A stretch of DNA of 64,000 nucleotides, from positions 1-64,000 of the forward strand of contig CAJBEZ010000076.1 in NCBI GenBank assembly GCA_903952205.1, read 5' to 3'. The position numbers and the translations under genes are program-made. This DNA is from an uncultured Desulfomonile sp. (lineage in GTDB: Bacteria; Desulfobacterota; Desulfomonilia; Desulfomonilales; Desulfomonilaceae). Each line of letters opens with the position of its first letter. The first letter of the stretch is position 1. A model generated the notes under the pieces. The model was not told the origin of the DNA and ran no database searches. It saw nothing but the letters and a program-made list of their open reading frames with translations. Of this stretch, positions 26,836-38,447 are shown piece after piece.

Positions 26836-28203
26836 TTAGGTTGAACCGTTAGTTTTTCTGGTTAATTTTATAATTTCTCTTGCCTTCATAAGATGTTCAT
26901 TCACCTTACGCAAATCTTCAAGTCTCGAATCCTGAAAATAATTGGAGATGGATTCACAAGCTAAATATGTGTGTGAAATGGACTGTCTGATTAAATTATG
27001 AAATTCCGAGTAATTGGCAGGTGGAATTATGGAAAATATCTTTGAGTCAAGTATCCTAAGCTCCCTCTTCATCGATTCCAGTTTCAAAGCAAGATCCTGC
27101 GGAGCGATCACTGTGTTGATTTCCGACGGATCATAGTCCGCGAGGCTCAAACTTGGGGCCCTGGCCATCAGCAGAGAAAGTTCTTCAAGTACCGGAGTTG
27201 TTTCCGATAAATACAATCTCATTCCCTTTTCGGTCAAAGCCTGTTCATCGAGCGGCGAGGGTATCTGTTCCTTCGGCGCAACACTCACCGCAATTTGGCC
27301 TCCAGTAACTTCACCGGAGTCATCCTTAGGTTCCTGAACAACATGTTTTTCTTTTTCCACAGCCGCAACCGGTGTCTCAGCAACTGGTTGTCTCTGGTCC
27401 TCTCCCTCTTTTTCAAATGATTCTTTAACGAGATTTTCTGGAGTTTCCGAGGGTTCTGGCTGAGGGGCTCTGACTACAGCTTCGGTTGTTGATTCCTCTA
27501 ATGGTAATTCCTCTGGATTCTTCCTCGTCTGAAGGTCTATCCAATCCTCAGGCGCCAAAGGATGTTGATCTGCCAGAGGCTTTATCGGAGAAACCTGCGT
27601 TTGAATTTTGGCGGCCTGTAATTCCTTGATCTTAGGGACTACAGCCGAGTGACGTTTTGGCAACAGCTCTTTCCTGGGCTCCGGCAGCGCCTCCGTAATG
27701 TTTATTGGAGCTACTGGCGGTCCTAGTAGAGGTGTTTCACGGTCTATCGTTTTCTTAAAATCATGCGAGAGATCTTGTTTGGCTGGAGAGGGGGCCATCT
27801 TTCTAGCGCTATGGTCGAATGGCAACCGGGCAATTGCGCTGTCCTCAGTCTCCGTAGTATGGGGTCCTGCTAAATCTGAACCATGCTCTTTCTGATCTGG
27901 CCCGACGCCTTCAAGAGGCGCTGTTGTGGTTTGAGCCGGCTCAGGTTCAACCGCCTGTGGCTTGGGCTTAGGCTTAACCTGACCTATGATCTGGTTCATC
28001 TTTATCTCAGGAATCAGCACCTTATATCCGGATGGACCGACGGGAGCGTAGGTGGCTGATTTTTCTTCTGCATGGCTGGTTGAGGCTTTTATTTGAGGAG
28101 CGTCAGAAGAAAACGACTGTCCAAAACTAGAGGAGTTTAAGACTTGGATCAAGCATGCCACCAATGCGGATAATACGATATTTGAGGCTTCCGAACTCTT
28201 CAT
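26836..28203 (-). CDS. Secreted, Pro/Glu-rich protein with helical tail
   Basis: 455 residues. A signal peptide-like N-terminus (ASNIVLSALVACLIQVL) is followed by about 290 residues of low-complexity Pro-, Glu-, Lys- and Thr-rich sequence, likely disordered. A folded helical domain takes the last 110 residues (DLALKLESMKRELRILDSKI, SISHTYLACESISNYF). I do not recognise the domain. The architecture suggests a periplasmic spacer or cell-wall-spanning protein with a C-terminal helical module. It is a monocistronic minus-strand gene. Confidence 0.55.
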   Translation of the reverse strand: MKSSEASNIVLSALVACLIQVLNSSSFGQSFSSDAPQIKASTSHAEEKSATYAPVGPSGYKVLIPEIKMNQIIGQVKPKPKPQAVEPEPAQTTTAPLEGVGPDQKEHGSDLAGPHTTETEDSAIARLPFDHSARKMAPSPAKQDLSHDFKKTIDRETPLLGPPVAPINITEALPEPRKELLPKRHSAVVPKIKELQAAKIQTQVSPIKPLADQHPLAPEDWIDLQTRKNPEELPLEESTTEAVVRAPQPEPSETPENLVKESFEKEGEDQRQPVAETPVAAVEKEKHVVQEPKDDSGEVTGGQIAVSVAPKEQIPSPLDEQALTEKGMRLYLSETTPVLEELSLLMARAPSLSLADYDPSEINTVIAPQDLALKLESMKRELRILDSKIFSIIPPANYSEFHNLIRQSISHTYLACESISNYFQDSRLEDLRKVNEHLMKAREIIKLTRKTNGST

Positions 28204-28318
28204 GATTCATCGCTCAAGGCGCAGTTTCCAGCGCCGACGGAATATGATTAGGGTGACGCGCAACAAGGAGCCAATCTCAGGCTATAATATATACATTATT
28301 TTAACTATTTAATTAATA

Positions 28319-28795
28319 TTAGTCAAGTTTATCATCAGCACTTGACGAATCTCGATGGAGCAAGAATTCCAAACCAACTGACCTGATTCTATCCAGCACA
28401 CCATTAATGAACGAGCCTGAATTCTCAGCGCCATATTTTTTTCCAATTTCTATGGCTTCGTTTAGGATCACTGCGGTGGGAGTTTCAGGAAATGCCGACA
28501 TCTCTGCTATGGCCATTCTTAGAATATTGCGATCTACTTGATTTATTCTGTGTAGTTTCCAATTTTCCGAGAATTCAGATATCAGACGATCAATAGAGCT
28601 TTTGTGGTCACAGACTGCTCTTACGAGAGATATTGCGAAGTCTGAAGAGACTTTATCAATTTGAACTATTTTTTCCGTGTCCAACGCAAAGTGGGATTCC
28701 AAGAAATTGAGAATCTCAAGTGGGGATTGGTTCAGTGTCTCCGCAGAGAACAAGACCTGCAGGGCAAATTCGCGTGTTTTCCTTCTGGATGGCAC
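28319..28795 (-). CDS. nusB: Transcription antitermination factor NusB
   Basis: 158 residues. RRKTREFALQVLFSAE, INQVDRNILRMAIAEM and AVILNEAIEIGKKYGAENSGSFINGVLD are the standard NusB signature regions. It binds boxA RNA with NusE for rRNA antitermination. The start is GTG 28795 with a poor ribosome site, so it probably depends on coupling to ribH 64 bases upstream. The ribH-nusB order is common. Confidence 0.95.
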   Translation of the reverse strand: MPSRRKTREFALQVLFSAETLNQSPLEILNFLESHFALDTEKIVQIDKVSSDFAISLVRAVCDHKSSIDRLISEFSENWKLHRINQVDRNILRMAIAEMSAFPETPTAVILNEAIEIGKKYGAENSGSFINGVLDRIRSVGLEFLLHRDSSSADDKLD

Positions 28796-28859
28796 TTTTG
28801 GACTGATTTTTTCTCAAAGCCGAGAATTTGAAAAGCCTGATTTTTTCATGATAAACAGG

Positions 28860-29324
28860 CTATATTGATCTTAACAGCCGGGCCATCTCAATAGCGGACA
28901 TAGCTGCTTCAGCTCCCTTATTGCCGGCCTTGGATCCCGCCCGTTCGATAGCTTGTTCAAGTGTATCAGTGGTCAAAACCCCAAAACTGACCGGTATCGT
29001 GGAAGCCAAAGCCGTTTGAGCAACACCCTTGGTAACTTCCGAGGCAATATATTCAAAATGTGGGGTAGAACCTCTGATGACTGCGCCAAGAGCAATGACC
29101 ATGTCATATTTCTTGGATTGTGCGGCGGCGCTGACAACCTGAGGGATTTCAAAAGCGCCTGGGACTCTTGCTATCGTAATATCTTCCGACGCCATCCCAT
29201 GCCTTACTAATGCATCCACAGCCCCGTCTATAAGCCGCGAAACTACAAAATCGTTGAATCTGCTTGCCACTAGCATTGCTTTAAGACCAGAGGCGTCAAA
29301 CACGCCCTCAATCAATATTGTCAT
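28860..29324 (-). CDS. ribH: 6,7-dimethyl-8-ribityllumazine synthase
   Basis: About 154 residues. [52 protein letters not shown] and [26 protein letters not shown] are diagnostic. It condenses the RibBA and RibD products to lumazine. ATG 29324 follows GGAGG closely. It is the third gene of the ribE-ribBA-ribH run. Confidence 0.97.
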   Translation of the reverse strand: MTILIEGVFDASGLKAMLVASRFNDFVVSRLIDGAVDALVRHGMASEDITIARVPGAFEIPQVVSAAAQSKKYDMVIALGAVIRGSTPHFEYIASEVTKGVAQTALASTIPVSFGVLTTDTLEQAIERAGSKAGNKGAEAAMSAIEMARLLRSI

Positions 29325-29387
29325 CAAGCCTCCAAGACCTAGTCAAGGTATGGCCCCGTCATTACTAAAACGGCGAGGCCTATTTCA

Positions 29388-30602
29388 TCAACAACTAGAC
29401 AATTCGTACAAATGACCCATTTTTTCCTTTTTGGTCTTCATATACCTTAGATTAGTCGCGCAAGGTTCAATTACTATCGGGACCTGTTCGACAACTTCAA
29501 GCCCGTAACCCTCCAGACCGACTATTTTTGTTGGGTTGTTGGTCATCAATCGCATCTTTTTAACACCCAGGTCGGCGAGCATTTGAGCGCCTAACCCATA
29601 ATCTCTCAGGTCAGGCTTGAATCCCAGTCTCAAATTGGCTTCAACAGTGTCACACCCCTGATCTTGAAGGGCGTATGCTTTAATCTTGTTTAACAGACCA
29701 ATGCCACGTCCTTCCTGTTGCATGTATAGTATGACGCCTTTCCCAGCCTCTTCCACCATGTGCATGGCCTTTTCCAACTGGTTTCCACAATCACATCTCT
29801 GCGAACCAAAAACATCCCCTGTCAAACACTCGGAATGGACCCTTACAAGAATCGGTTCATCCGGGTGAATTTCACCCTTGACGAGAGCAACGTGATTATG
29901 GCTGTCAACTTCATTTTCATAGACTATTAGTCTGAAATCACCGCCAAATTCGGTGGGCAATACAGTCTCGGCGCCTTTTCTGACGAGTTTTTCGTTGCGC
30001 ATCCTGTACTGAATGAGATCCTTAATCGTGCAAATTTTCAAATTATGTCGTTCCGCCATTACCATTAGGTCCGGCAACCGCGCCATAGTTCCGTCTTCAT
30101 TGAGTACTTCGCAAATTACTCCGGCGGGAGTTAATCCAGCCAGCCTCGCCAAGTCCACGCTGCCTTCTGTTTGGCCCGCTCTCACCAACACCCCACCCTT
30201 CCTAGCCCTCAAAGGAAAGACATGCCCAGGGGATATCAGGTCGCTGGATGTCGCGTTCTCGTCTACGGCGGTCAAGATGGTAACTGCTCGATCATATGCT
30301 GAAATCCCTGTGGTAACACCTCTAGTTGCTTCAATGGAAACTGTGAAGTTGGTTCCAAAAGGAGACTTGTTGTCAGAAACCATCATTGGAAGATCCAGAG
30401 ACTCAATTTTTTCTCTGGTCATGGAAAGGCAGAGTAGTCCCCGACCATACTTGGTCATGAAGTTGATAGCTTCCGGCGTCACTTTCTCCGCTGCCATCGT
30501 TAAGTCGCCTTCATTTTCACGATCCTCATCGTCAACGAGAATCACTATATTACCCTGTTTTATTTCTCTAACAGCTTCTCCTACACCTACAAGCACGCCC
30601 AT
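29388..30602 (-). CDS. ribBA: Bifunctional DHBP synthase / GTP cyclohydrolase II
   Basis: 404 residues. The N-terminal half is RibB ([41 protein letters not shown]). The C-terminal half is RibA with the zinc site [18 protein letters not shown] and the [19 protein letters not shown] segment. Both active sites look intact. It supplies the two early precursors of riboflavin. GGGAGG lies eight bases before ATG 30602. Confidence 0.97.
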   Translation of the reverse strand: MGVLVGVGEAVREIKQGNIVILVDDEDRENEGDLTMAAEKVTPEAINFMTKYGRGLLCLSMTREKIESLDLPMMVSDNKSPFGTNFTVSIEATRGVTTGISAYDRAVTILTAVDENATSSDLISPGHVFPLRARKGGVLVRAGQTEGSVDLARLAGLTPAGVICEVLNEDGTMARLPDLMVMAERHNLKICTIKDLIQYRMRNEKLVRKGAETVLPTEFGGDFRLIVYENEVDSHNHVALVKGEIHPDEPILVRVHSECLTGDVFGSQRCDCGNQLEKAMHMVEEAGKGVILYMQQEGRGIGLLNKIKAYALQDQGCDTVEANLRLGFKPDLRDYGLGAQMLADLGVKKMRLMTNNPTKIVGLEGYGLEVVEQVPIVIEPCATNLRYMKTKKEKMGHLYELSSC

Positions 30603-30615
30603 TCAGGCATCCTCC

Positions 30616-31257
30616 CTAAATAAATCCGTATTTTTGCAAAGTCTGTTCATTTAACCCAGGCTTGCTTGACCAAACGTCAACAAATTTTTCAACGTATTTA
30701 CCTATTATATCAAATTCAATATTAACAGTATCATTGATCTTTTTATCGGTCAACCCAGTCCAACTTGAAGTATGCGGGATAATCATGACCCAAAATTGAT
30801 TGTTCTCGACCTTGTTAACTGTCAAACTTATCCCATCAACAGCTACGCTTCCTTTTTCCACGAGATAATGAGACGAATCAACATGAAAACTCAGCAAGAA
30901 ACCTCGACCAACCCGACGATTCTCAGCTATCCTTCCAATACAATCAATGTGCCCAGAAACTATGTGCCCACCAAATCTGGAATCGGCTCTCATTGCCTTT
31001 TCCAGATTCACAGGATTCCCCGGTTTGGACTGTTCGAATGTGGTCACTCTAACCGTTTCAGGAGAAATGTCCACGGCAAACTGTTTCTCACTAAGAAAAA
31101 TTCTTGTCGCTGTTAAACATACACCGTTCACACAAATCGAGTCTCCTTCTTTTACATCCGTCAAATCCATATCAGCGCCTATTATCATCCTGACAAAAGA
31201 CTGCTTTGTCTCGATGGATCTGATCACTCCTCTGCTTTCAACTATTCCTGTGAACAT
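30616..31257 (-). CDS. ribE: Riboflavin synthase alpha subunit
   Basis: 213 residues with the internal duplication of two lumazine-binding domains: [14 protein letters not shown] with [12 protein letters not shown] in the first, [13 protein letters not shown] with [13 protein letters not shown] in the second. It dismutates two lumazines to riboflavin. It begins the rib part of the operon, 25 bases after ttcA and 13 before ribBA. No FMN riboswitch is visible upstream, and ribD is not in this cluster. Confidence 0.96.
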   Translation of the reverse strand: MFTGIVESRGVIRSIETKQSFVRMIIGADMDLTDVKEGDSICVNGVCLTATRIFLSEKQFAVDISPETVRVTTFEQSKPGNPVNLEKAMRADSRFGGHIVSGHIDCIGRIAENRRVGRGFLLSFHVDSSHYLVEKGSVAVDGISLTVNKVENNQFWVMIIPHTSSWTGLTDKKINDTVNIEFDIIGKYVEKFVDVWSSKPGLNEQTLQKYGFI

Positions 31258-31282
31258 GCTAAGACCTTGTTCATCTTCATAA

Positions 31283-32131
31283 TTAATTGAAATGGCTGAT
31301 TTTTCGTAGAGAATTCCACAGATGCCGCTCGTGCACCCTACCCATTGACGATAAAATGCTTGATTTTATATTTGGAACGTCTTTCTCCAAGTCTGCAAGC
31401 AATTTTTTCACCCAGTTTCTTTTTGACGCGACTTTCGGTTCGAATATGCATCCACAGTGTGTAACGGGTAGTAGCATTTCATTCGTCATTTCAAGCGTAT
31501 TTTCCTCTCGCACGTAAACAAGCGGTCTGATCACTGTGTTCTTGCCGTCATCAGCTTTAAGCTTCGGACTCATACCCTTTATGGATCCGTTGAAGAATAG
31601 ATTCAACAATAACGTCTCTACAAAATCATCCAGATGGTGACCCAAGGCAATTTTATTCCAGCCGTGCCTCAAAGCAAAGGAATATAAGACGCCTCGTCTT
31701 ATTCTGGAACAGAAAGAACAAGGATTAGTACCCTTAGTAAGACTCGCGGAAATTATTGAATTAATGTCTGCAACGACAAAATGATGTGGAACGTCGTCAG
31801 CCCGCAATCGTTCTTTCATCTTCATTAGATGGTCAGCATGCAAATCCGGGGCTATGGTTACCGCTCCCAGTTGGTAGTTTATCGGAGCCTTTTTCTGGAG
31901 CGCAAGCAAGGCATATAAGAGGCTCCAAGAATCTTTCCCCCCGGATAGGGCGACCAGTATTCGATCATTTTCTTCAACCAGCGCAAAGTCTCCAATGGCC
32001 TTGCCTACCAGTCTAACAATTTGTTTAGAGGCCGAAACATTTGACATTAATTTTCCAGATTCGTTCGAACCATTACTATGATCCTTAGGCTTAGGACACT
32101 TTGCAAAGATGTACGATATCAATTCGCACAT
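31283..32131 (-). CDS. ttcA: tRNA 2-thiocytidine synthetase TtcA-like
   Basis: 282 residues as written. The PP-loop SGGKDS, the CSFCSRIRRG pair of Cys and GHHLDDFVETLLLNLFFNG are typical of TtcA, which thiolates C32 of tRNA with an iron-sulfur cluster. The third Cys lies in the C-terminal HCGC segment. An internal ATG near 32046 (MSNVSASKQ) with GGAA upstream would give a shorter, more typical N-terminus and may be the true start. It heads the ribE-ribBA-ribH-nusB run. Confidence 0.9.
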   Translation of the reverse strand: MCELISYIFAKCPKPKDHSNGSNESGKLMSNVSASKQIVRLVGKAIGDFALVEENDRILVALSGGKDSWSLLYALLALQKKAPINYQLGAVTIAPDLHADHLMKMKERLRADDVPHHFVVADINSIISASLTKGTNPCSFCSRIRRGVLYSFALRHGWNKIALGHHLDDFVETLLLNLFFNGSIKGMSPKLKADDGKNTVIRPLVYVREENTLEMTNEMLLPVTHCGCIFEPKVASKRNWVKKLLADLEKDVPNIKSSILSSMGRVHERHLWNSLRKISHFN

Positions 32132-32352
32132 AGAGACTATCTAAACCAATCTTTGTTTCAAAATAATTCTAGAATTCTTTCAATCTCACTTGATTATAAT
32201 GCTTGTTAGCATAAAGTATTAGGTCGTTATGAAAATTTTCAGAGTCAGGACGCAACGAGTAACGGACCGTTTCAAAACCCTTTTCAAGGGTATATTTAGT
32301 TCAAAATTCAATATAACTTGTGTACCAAATAGCATATTCAGGGAGACGATGA
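32132..32352. promoter_or_regulatory. Divergent intergenic region ttcA / ABC-F
   Basis: This 221-bp spacer must hold the promoters for both divergent genes. A TATAAT hexamer lies at 32195-32200 on the plus strand, but no matching -35 box is clear. No FMN riboswitch fold is visible. Confidence 0.35.
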
Positions 32353-34347
32353 TTGATATTTTTAAACAACGTAGCAAAGTATTTCCAGGGTAAGGCGCTT
32401 TTCGAACAGTTTAATCTAAATGTGCATAGAGGAGACAGGGTCGGAATTGTCGGGCCAAATGGAGCTGGAAAGTCTACTCTTTTGGGGATGATGGAGGGGG
32501 TAATAGAACCTGACAAAGGCGAAGTCACCGTCGAGAAAAAAATGTCTATCGGCGTGCTTCATCAGCAGATTATAGAAGCAAGCGATGGGCCTATCCTTGA
32601 AGAAGTGATGAATGTCTCCGATCGATTGAGGCAGATAAAGACGAGATTACGAGAACTTGAAGTTGACCTCGGTAAAGCGACTCAGGATTCCGAGAATGCA
32701 AAAGATTTTCTTGAAGAGCATGGTCGACTTCTAAATGAATTTGAACAACTGGGCGGTTACTCACTGGAAGCCAGAGCCACCAAGACACTCCAAGGATTGG
32801 GATTCAGCTCTGATGACTGGAAGCGGAGATGGAGCGAATTTTCGGGTGGATGGCGGATGCGTGTGGCTTTGGCAAAGATCCTGTTGTCCGAACCTGACGC
32901 TCTTTTGCTGGATGAGCCAACAAACCACCTGGATCTCGAAAGCCTGTTGTGGGTAGAGCAATACTTAGCGGATTTTAGGGGGGCTCTTGTCATAGTTTCT
33001 CACGATCGGGCCTTTCTGAACAAACTCGTGAACAGGGTGGTAGAGGTTGATGCAGGCAGAGTAATTACATGTTCCGGCAATTATGATGAACACGAAAGGA
33101 CCAAGGAAGCGCAACAGGAAATTCTGGTCGCGTCATATAAGAATCAGCAGGAGAAAATTAAGAGAATTCAGAAATTTATCGACCAGAACCGCGTAAAAGC
33201 CAGAACGGCTAGCCGTGCTCAAAGCAGACTAAAAATGCTCGACAAGATCGAGAAGATCGACCTCCCCACAAAACCCAAGCGCGTCAAGTTCACTTTTCCA
33301 CAACCGCAAGCGTCTGGAAGACGCGTGCTCGAAATTACCGGTCTAGTGAAGAAATTCGCTTCCAAAACCGTTTATGATGGCTTTGATTTCAAGATTGACA
33401 GAGGAGAAAAGATAGGATTGGTTGGGCCTAATGGAGCGGGAAAATCTACCTTACTGAAAATAATGGCCGGTGTTTTGCCGTTTGACGATGGAGAGGTTCA
33501 ATTCGGTCACAATGTTAAGGCGGGGTATTTCGCTCAACACCAATCAGAAAGCCTCAATTCAGAACTCACAGTCCTGCTGGAAGCCTACTCTGTGGCCCCT
33601 GCTGTAACCGAACAAGAAGTTAGGAACGTCCTCGGCGCGTTTCTTTTCTCCGGGGATGATGTTTTCAAAAAGGTTAAAGTTTTGTCGGGCGGAGAAAAAA
33701 GCCGTCTGGCCCTCACAAAGATTTTACTCTCACCTCCGAATTTTCTGCTCATGGACGAACCCACCAATCATCTCGATATTCCTTCATGCGAAATTCTTGA
33801 AGAGGGCTTGAGGAAATTTACAGGCTCTGTAGTCTTGATCACTCACGATCGGAAACTCATGAATAGCGTCTGTACCGGGATCCTGGAAATTCACGACGCT
33901 ACCGGGGATTTTTACCCTGGAAATTATGATGACTACCAGTTCAAGAAGAACCTCATGAGCAAAGAGAGCCTTGGATTTCAAACGGGCTCTGAATATAGTT
34001 CGCCTGTCAATATAAGCGTTGACCCCATCTCAATTAACAAGGATCTGAAAAAAGACAAAAAGAGAAGAGACGCCCAAATACGACAGGCTCTTTACAAGAA
34101 AATCGGTCCGATCAAAGAGCAAATTAAGAAAATCGAAGCGGATCTTGAAAAGAAGGAAATACGAAGTAGGGAAATTCAAGATTTTATCGCTGATCCAAAA
34201 AATTACACCGATAAAGAATCGTTCCTCGCAGTTTTGACTGAGGAACCCATTATCTCTAAGGAAGTATCCGAGTTGGAAGAGAAGTGGGAAAAACTGCACT
34301 CTGAACTCGAATCCTTTGAGACCGAATTCAGCCAAAATGCGCTCTAG
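32353..34347 (+). CDS. ABC-F family ATPase
   Basis: 664 residues. Two ABC domains carry Walker A (GPNGAGKSTLL in each), signature loops FSGGWRMRVALA and LSGGEKSRLALT, and Walker B LLLDEPTNHLDL and LLMDEPTNHLDI. There are no membrane segments. The linker has the ABC-F basic helix region (FIDQNRVKARTASRAQSRLKML) and a coiled-coil tail ends the chain (about residues 560-660), as in the Uup and YheS-type groups. Such proteins act on ribosomes in translation. The start is TTG 32353 with GGGAGA six bases upstream. Confidence 0.93.
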   Translation: MIFLNNVAKYFQGKALFEQFNLNVHRGDRVGIVGPNGAGKSTLLGMMEGVIEPDKGEVTVEKKMSIGVLHQQIIEASDGPILEEVMNVSDRLRQIKTRLRELEVDLGKATQDSENAKDFLEEHGRLLNEFEQLGGYSLEARATKTLQGLGFSSDDWKRRWSEFSGGWRMRVALAKILLSEPDALLLDEPTNHLDLESLLWVEQYLADFRGALVIVSHDRAFLNKLVNRVVEVDAGRVITCSGNYDEHERTKEAQQEILVASYKNQQEKIKRIQKFIDQNRVKARTASRAQSRLKMLDKIEKIDLPTKPKRVKFTFPQPQASGRRVLEITGLVKKFASKTVYDGFDFKIDRGEKIGLVGPNGAGKSTLLKIMAGVLPFDDGEVQFGHNVKAGYFAQHQSESLNSELTVLLEAYSVAPAVTEQEVRNVLGAFLFSGDDVFKKVKVLSGGEKSRLALTKILLSPPNFLLMDEPTNHLDIPSCEILEEGLRKFTGSVVLITHDRKLMNSVCTGILEIHDATGDFYPGNYDDYQFKKNLMSKESLGFQTGSEYSSPVNISVDPISINKDLKKDKKRRDAQIRQALYKKIGPIKEQIKKIEADLEKKEIRSREIQDFIADPKNYTDKESFLAVLTEEPIISKEVSELEEKWEKLHSELESFETEFSQNAL

Positions 34348-34754
34348 AAATTATTTTTCCGGAATTTCCGGACCGACCACTGATCCTTTGCTTGGATCTT
34401 CGAGGCGACTTGTAAATTATTTGCAATCTTATTTACATGTCGTGATCAATCGAACTAAATAGTAGATTTAAAGAATATCTATTATCGCATTAAGATCTTT
34501 GGACTGGCTGAGGCTCGGCCTTCCCAAGAATAACAGCCGATCCCGGTTGTCGAAAGTAATCGGTGTATATAAATTTGAGTAATTAGGTCTCGTTGGGTTT
34601 TGGAATATGACAAAAGATGCGCCTATGCGTTACAGCAAGAAAGCTCACAGACAGTGATAGGTTTCAGAGTAGCAATTTTTGATTTGCACTCACTAGGCCT
34701 CTCGGAGATGGCTATATATATTTGGCGCCAAAATCAGGCGTTTTCGGGGAATTT
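34348..34754. other. Gene-free stretch, about 400 bp
   Basis: The spacer between the ABC-F gene and the kinase holds a short CGGAATTTCCG palindrome near 34361 and otherwise nothing I can name. The kinase promoter is presumably here. I looked for a riboswitch-like conserved core and did not find one. Confidence 0.45.
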
Positions 34755-37700
34755 ATGACTAGCCATAGATCCATGTTTTCGGATTGGCGAACAATAATTG
34801 TTGCGGCTGGAGTTGTGGCGGCGGTGTCAGGCCTCGGCTGGTGGGCTGCGGAATCGAGAGGAAAGAGTATAGATCTTGAAATGCGCGAGCGCCTACTAAG
34901 GCAACTTGTGGATATTGCACGTACAATAAACCCGGCCTTAGCGAAAAAACTTTCTTTCACCTCTGTTGACAAGGACTCGCCTGCCTTCAAAACCATTCGA
35001 GAACAGATGATAACGCATGCAGCGCACATACCTCGCTCGGGTATTTACAGTATGGCCCTTCGTGACGGTGGGCTTGTGTTCGGACCGGAGAATTATCCTG
35101 AAGACCACCCAATGGCAAGCCCGCCAGGAACACTATACAAAGAGCCTCCTGAAGAATTTCTCAAAGTTTTTAAAGACAAGCGCCCTGTGACTGTTGGTCC
35201 ATTCACAGACGAATATGAGACTTTTGTTTCCGCTGCGGCCCCAGTTCTTGATCCCGAAACTGGAAACGTCGTCATGGTGCTGGGTCTGGACATTTTGGCT
35301 CACGATTGGAAGAAAAGAGTCGATGAGGCCCGTCTTGAGCCTGTCGTAGCAACATCTATTGTGCTGCTAGTATTGCTGGGAGGAGCTCTTGCCGTTAGAT
35401 GGCGTAACCGTCAGAGATCTTATATGGACTTGAAGCTCAAGGAATGGATTGTAGCCCCTGTGGCGGTGGCTATGCTGGCAGGATTGATTTCCTGGGTATT
35501 ATATCAGCAAAGACAATCCGGAGAAGAATTGCGTAGGGATATGCGCCGTACCGTCGAGCAGTCCAGTAGCGCATGGAATCGCCTCATTGCGTCTCAGGCT
35601 CAAATGCTGAGGGCTCAAATCGATCGCCTTTCGGACCATCCAGACCTCTTAAAGCAATGGAGGGATAAGAATTTTGATCAACTCAAGACACTTGCGCAAC
35701 CGATTTTCGCAGAATTGAACAAAAAATATAAGATCACTCACTTCAATTTTATTCAGCCCGATCGAACCAGTTTCTTGAGACTCCAGAAACCGGATGTTCG
35801 AGGGGACCGGATAGATCGAGTCACAGTTCAAACTTCTCAAAGAACAGGCGAGGACGCATGGGGCGTTGAACCCGGAGTCGTAGGACTTTTCACACTTCGT
35901 TACACACGGCCGTATTTTGAGAATGGACAACTTGTCGGTTTTGTGGAGTTAGGCACTGAGCTTCAGTTGCTGCTTGGTGATCTGGGAGCAAACCTGAATC
36001 TGGACCTCATAAATGTGGTTCAGAAGAAATTTACCACCAAAGAGAATTTTGAATTTTCTCGAGGGATTTTTGGCTTTTCCGGCAATTGGGATGATTATCA
36101 GGATCTCGTTGTGACTCACAAGACTTTGAGGGACGTCCCGGAAGACTTTGTCAAAAGGATCAGCAGGGGTTACCCGTCATTTACAGTTGACGACACGTTT
36201 TTCATGCGCCAAGGGGACAAGACACTTGAATGCGGAGTTATTGATCAGTTCGACGCCGCAGGTGAAGATGTCGCAGATATACTGGTCATAAGGGATGTTA
36301 CCGCTCAACTGAGAAAATCACGTGACACATTGATCCTCAATCTGGGATTGTTAGTTGCCGTTTTTGCTGGGATTCTCGCCCTCTTGTGGTCGGTCACAGG
36401 CAGAGCTGAAAATCAACTCTCGGAAACTTTTCATAAACTCAAAGATAGTGAAGAAAATTTTCGAAACATGTTCTTGAAGCACGCCGCAATAATGATGCTT
36501 ATCGACCCGGTCACCGGCAAGATTATTGAGGCAAATACTTCGGCTATCGCATTTTACGGTTACGCTGAGACTGATTTGATTGGAATGAACTTTTCAGATC
36601 TCAACACCTTGCCTCCCGACAATATATGTGATGCGACGGCTACTGAGGCAACTCTGCAAGATCAAAAATGCTTAGTTTTCACGCAGTCTTTATCCACGGG
36701 GGAAATCCGCAATGTGGAAGTACATTCATCCCCGATTGATCAGCATGGTAAGATGATCCTCTTTTCAATAATTCATGACATCACAGAACGTAAACGCGTT
36801 CAACAGGAATTGATCGACACCAACCGCCATCTCCAAGAAGCTAACGCTAAAGCCACAGAGATGGCGGCTAAGGCCGAACTGGCGAATGCGGCCAAAAGTG
36901 AGTTCCTGGCTAACATGAGCCATGAAATTCGTACTCCTATGAACGGTGTAATAGGCATGACAGGGCTTCTCATGGATACGGAGTTATCATCCGAACAACA
37001 GAAATATGCCGAGATAGTTCACTCGAGCGGTGAAACCCTGCTGGCCCTAATCAACGACATTCTAGATTTCTCCAAGATCGAGGCTCGCAAGCTCGAACTT
37101 GACCTTTTGGATTTTGACCTAAATGTCACTATGGAAGAAACACTTGGAATGCTCGCCAACAGGGCCCACTCCGCAAACCTGGAACTGATATGTGATATTT
37201 CCCAGGAAGTCCCTGATTCACTCCGGGGAGACCAGGGTCGCTTGCGACAGGTAATAGTAAACCTGGTGGGAAACGCCATCAAATTCACCTCAGAAGGAGA
37301 GGTAGTAATTAGAGTGCGTTTGCTATCCGAGACCGAATCTAAGGCTGTATTGCTGTTTGAGATTGAGGATACCGGCATAGGCATACCGGAGGACAAAATT
37401 CATTTATTGTTCGCGCCCTTTACTCAAGTAGACGGAACCACAACGAGGAAATATGGCGGAACAGGACTGGGTCTTGCGATCTCCAAACAACTTGTCGAGT
37501 TAATGGGAGGCCGGATTGGAGTCAAAAGCAACGAAGGATCCGGCTCCACCTTTTGGTTCACAGCCACTTTGGAGAAACGATCCGGATCAAATCGCGTAAC
37601 GGACAAAAAACTGGGGAACCTTCAAAACATTAAAGCCTTGGTTGTAGATGACAACGAAACAAACAGGCTTCTCTTAGCAGCGTTACTTAAATCCTGGGGT

Positions 37701-38447
37701 TGCAGGTTTGAAATGTCACATGACGGAACACATGCGCTGGAATTACTTCGTCGGGCATCTGCATCCGGCGCGCCTTTTGAAGTTGCAATTTTGGACATGG
37801 CAATGCCGGGGATGGATGGCGTCGAGCTTGGACGTAGAATCAAAGCGGATCCTAGTATTGCGGAAACTCCAATGATTATGATGTCTTCTATGGAAGGGGC
37901 CGCAAATGAGAGCAATGTCAAGGAAATGGGCTTCTCTGGTTACTTAAATAAGCCTGTTCGACAATCAGAGTTATTTGATCTCCTGGCCACTGTCTTGGGT
38001 CGTGCAGCGGTTACTGAAAATCGGCGGATTGTTAACATTCCAGAAATTAACGCAGTTCCTGTATCCGAAAAACAAGATATTCAGATCCTGCTGGTTGAGG
38101 ACAATCCGACTAACCAAGTCGTAGCCCTCGCCATGCTCAAGAAACTTGGTTACAAGGCAAAAGTGACTTCAAATGGACGTGAAGCCATAACCGCGTTGCA
38201 GAATATGCGATACGATATTATCCTTATGGACTGCCAGATGCCAGAAATGGACGGTTTCGAGGCAACACGAAGAATTCGGCAAGGCGAGTCAGGCCGTAGA
38301 TATACTAACGTCCCGATCATAGCCATGACCGCTCATGCTATGAAGGGAGACAAGGAATTATGTTTGGAGGCTGGAATGAATGATTATCTCGCCAAGCCGG
38401 TCAAATCTGAGGAGTTGTCTAAATTGATTGCGCAGTGGACGCGTTAG
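34755..38447 (+). CDS. Hybrid sensor histidine kinase with two receiver domains
   Basis: About 1230 residues. A first membrane helix (near residues 13-36) is followed by a Cache-like periplasmic domain, two helices near 205-257, a second periplasmic sensor region and another helix near 535-555. Then come PAS (about 560-690), HisKA with phospho-His 723 in MSHEIRTP, HATPase with GTGLGLAI, and receivers with Asp 1014 (DMAMPGMDG) and Asp 1159 (DCQMPEMDG). No Hpt or DNA-binding output domain is present and none is adjacent, so the phosphorelay partner is elsewhere. ATG 34755 with GGGGA is preferred over TTG 34722. A link with the aromatic cluster downstream is possible but unproven. Confidence 0.92.
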   Translation: MTSHRSMFSDWRTIIVAAGVVAAVSGLGWWAAESRGKSIDLEMRERLLRQLVDIARTINPALAKKLSFTSVDKDSPAFKTIREQMITHAAHIPRSGIYSMALRDGGLVFGPENYPEDHPMASPPGTLYKEPPEEFLKVFKDKRPVTVGPFTDEYETFVSAAAPVLDPETGNVVMVLGLDILAHDWKKRVDEARLEPVVATSIVLLVLLGGALAVRWRNRQRSYMDLKLKEWIVAPVAVAMLAGLISWVLYQQRQSGEELRRDMRRTVEQSSSAWNRLIASQAQMLRAQIDRLSDHPDLLKQWRDKNFDQLKTLAQPIFAELNKKYKITHFNFIQPDRTSFLRLQKPDVRGDRIDRVTVQTSQRTGEDAWGVEPGVVGLFTLRYTRPYFENGQLVGFVELGTELQLLLGDLGANLNLDLINVVQKKFTTKENFEFSRGIFGFSGNWDDYQDLVVTHKTLRDVPEDFVKRISRGYPSFTVDDTFFMRQGDKTLECGVIDQFDAAGEDVADILVIRDVTAQLRKSRDTLILNLGLLVAVFAGILALLWSVTGRAENQLSETFHKLKDSEENFRNMFLKHAAIMMLIDPVTGKIIEANTSAIAFYGYAETDLIGMNFSDLNTLPPDNICDATATEATLQDQKCLVFTQSLSTGEIRNVEVHSSPIDQHGKMILFSIIHDITERKRVQQELIDTNRHLQEANAKATEMAAKAELANAAKSEFLANMSHEIRTPMNGVIGMTGLLMDTELSSEQQKYAEIVHSSGETLLALINDILDFSKIEARKLELDLLDFDLNVTMEETLGMLANRAHSANLELICDISQEVPDSLRGDQGRLRQVIVNLVGNAIKFTSEGEVVIRVRLLSETESKAVLLFEIEDTGIGIPEDKIHLLFAPFTQVDGTTTRKYGGTGLGLAISKQLVELMGGRIGVKSNEGSGSTFWFTATLEKRSGSNRVTDKKLGNLQNIKALVVDDNETNRLLLAALLKSWGCRFEMSHDGTHALELLRRASASGAPFEVAILDMAMPGMDGVELGRRIKADPSIAETPMIMMSSMEGAANESNVKEMGFSGYLNKPVRQSELFDLLATVLGRAAVTENRRIVNIPEINAVPVSEKQDIQILLVEDNPTNQVVALAMLKKLGYKAKVTSNGREAITALQNMRYDIILMDCQMPEMDGFEATRRIRQGESGRRYTNVPIIAMTAHAMKGDKELCLEAGMNDYLAKPVKSEELSKLIAQWTR

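Noticed and set aside
31258-32352. FMN riboswitch for the rib genes
   Set aside because: The gap before ribE is only 25 bases, and neither it nor the spacer before ttcA shows the conserved RFN core.
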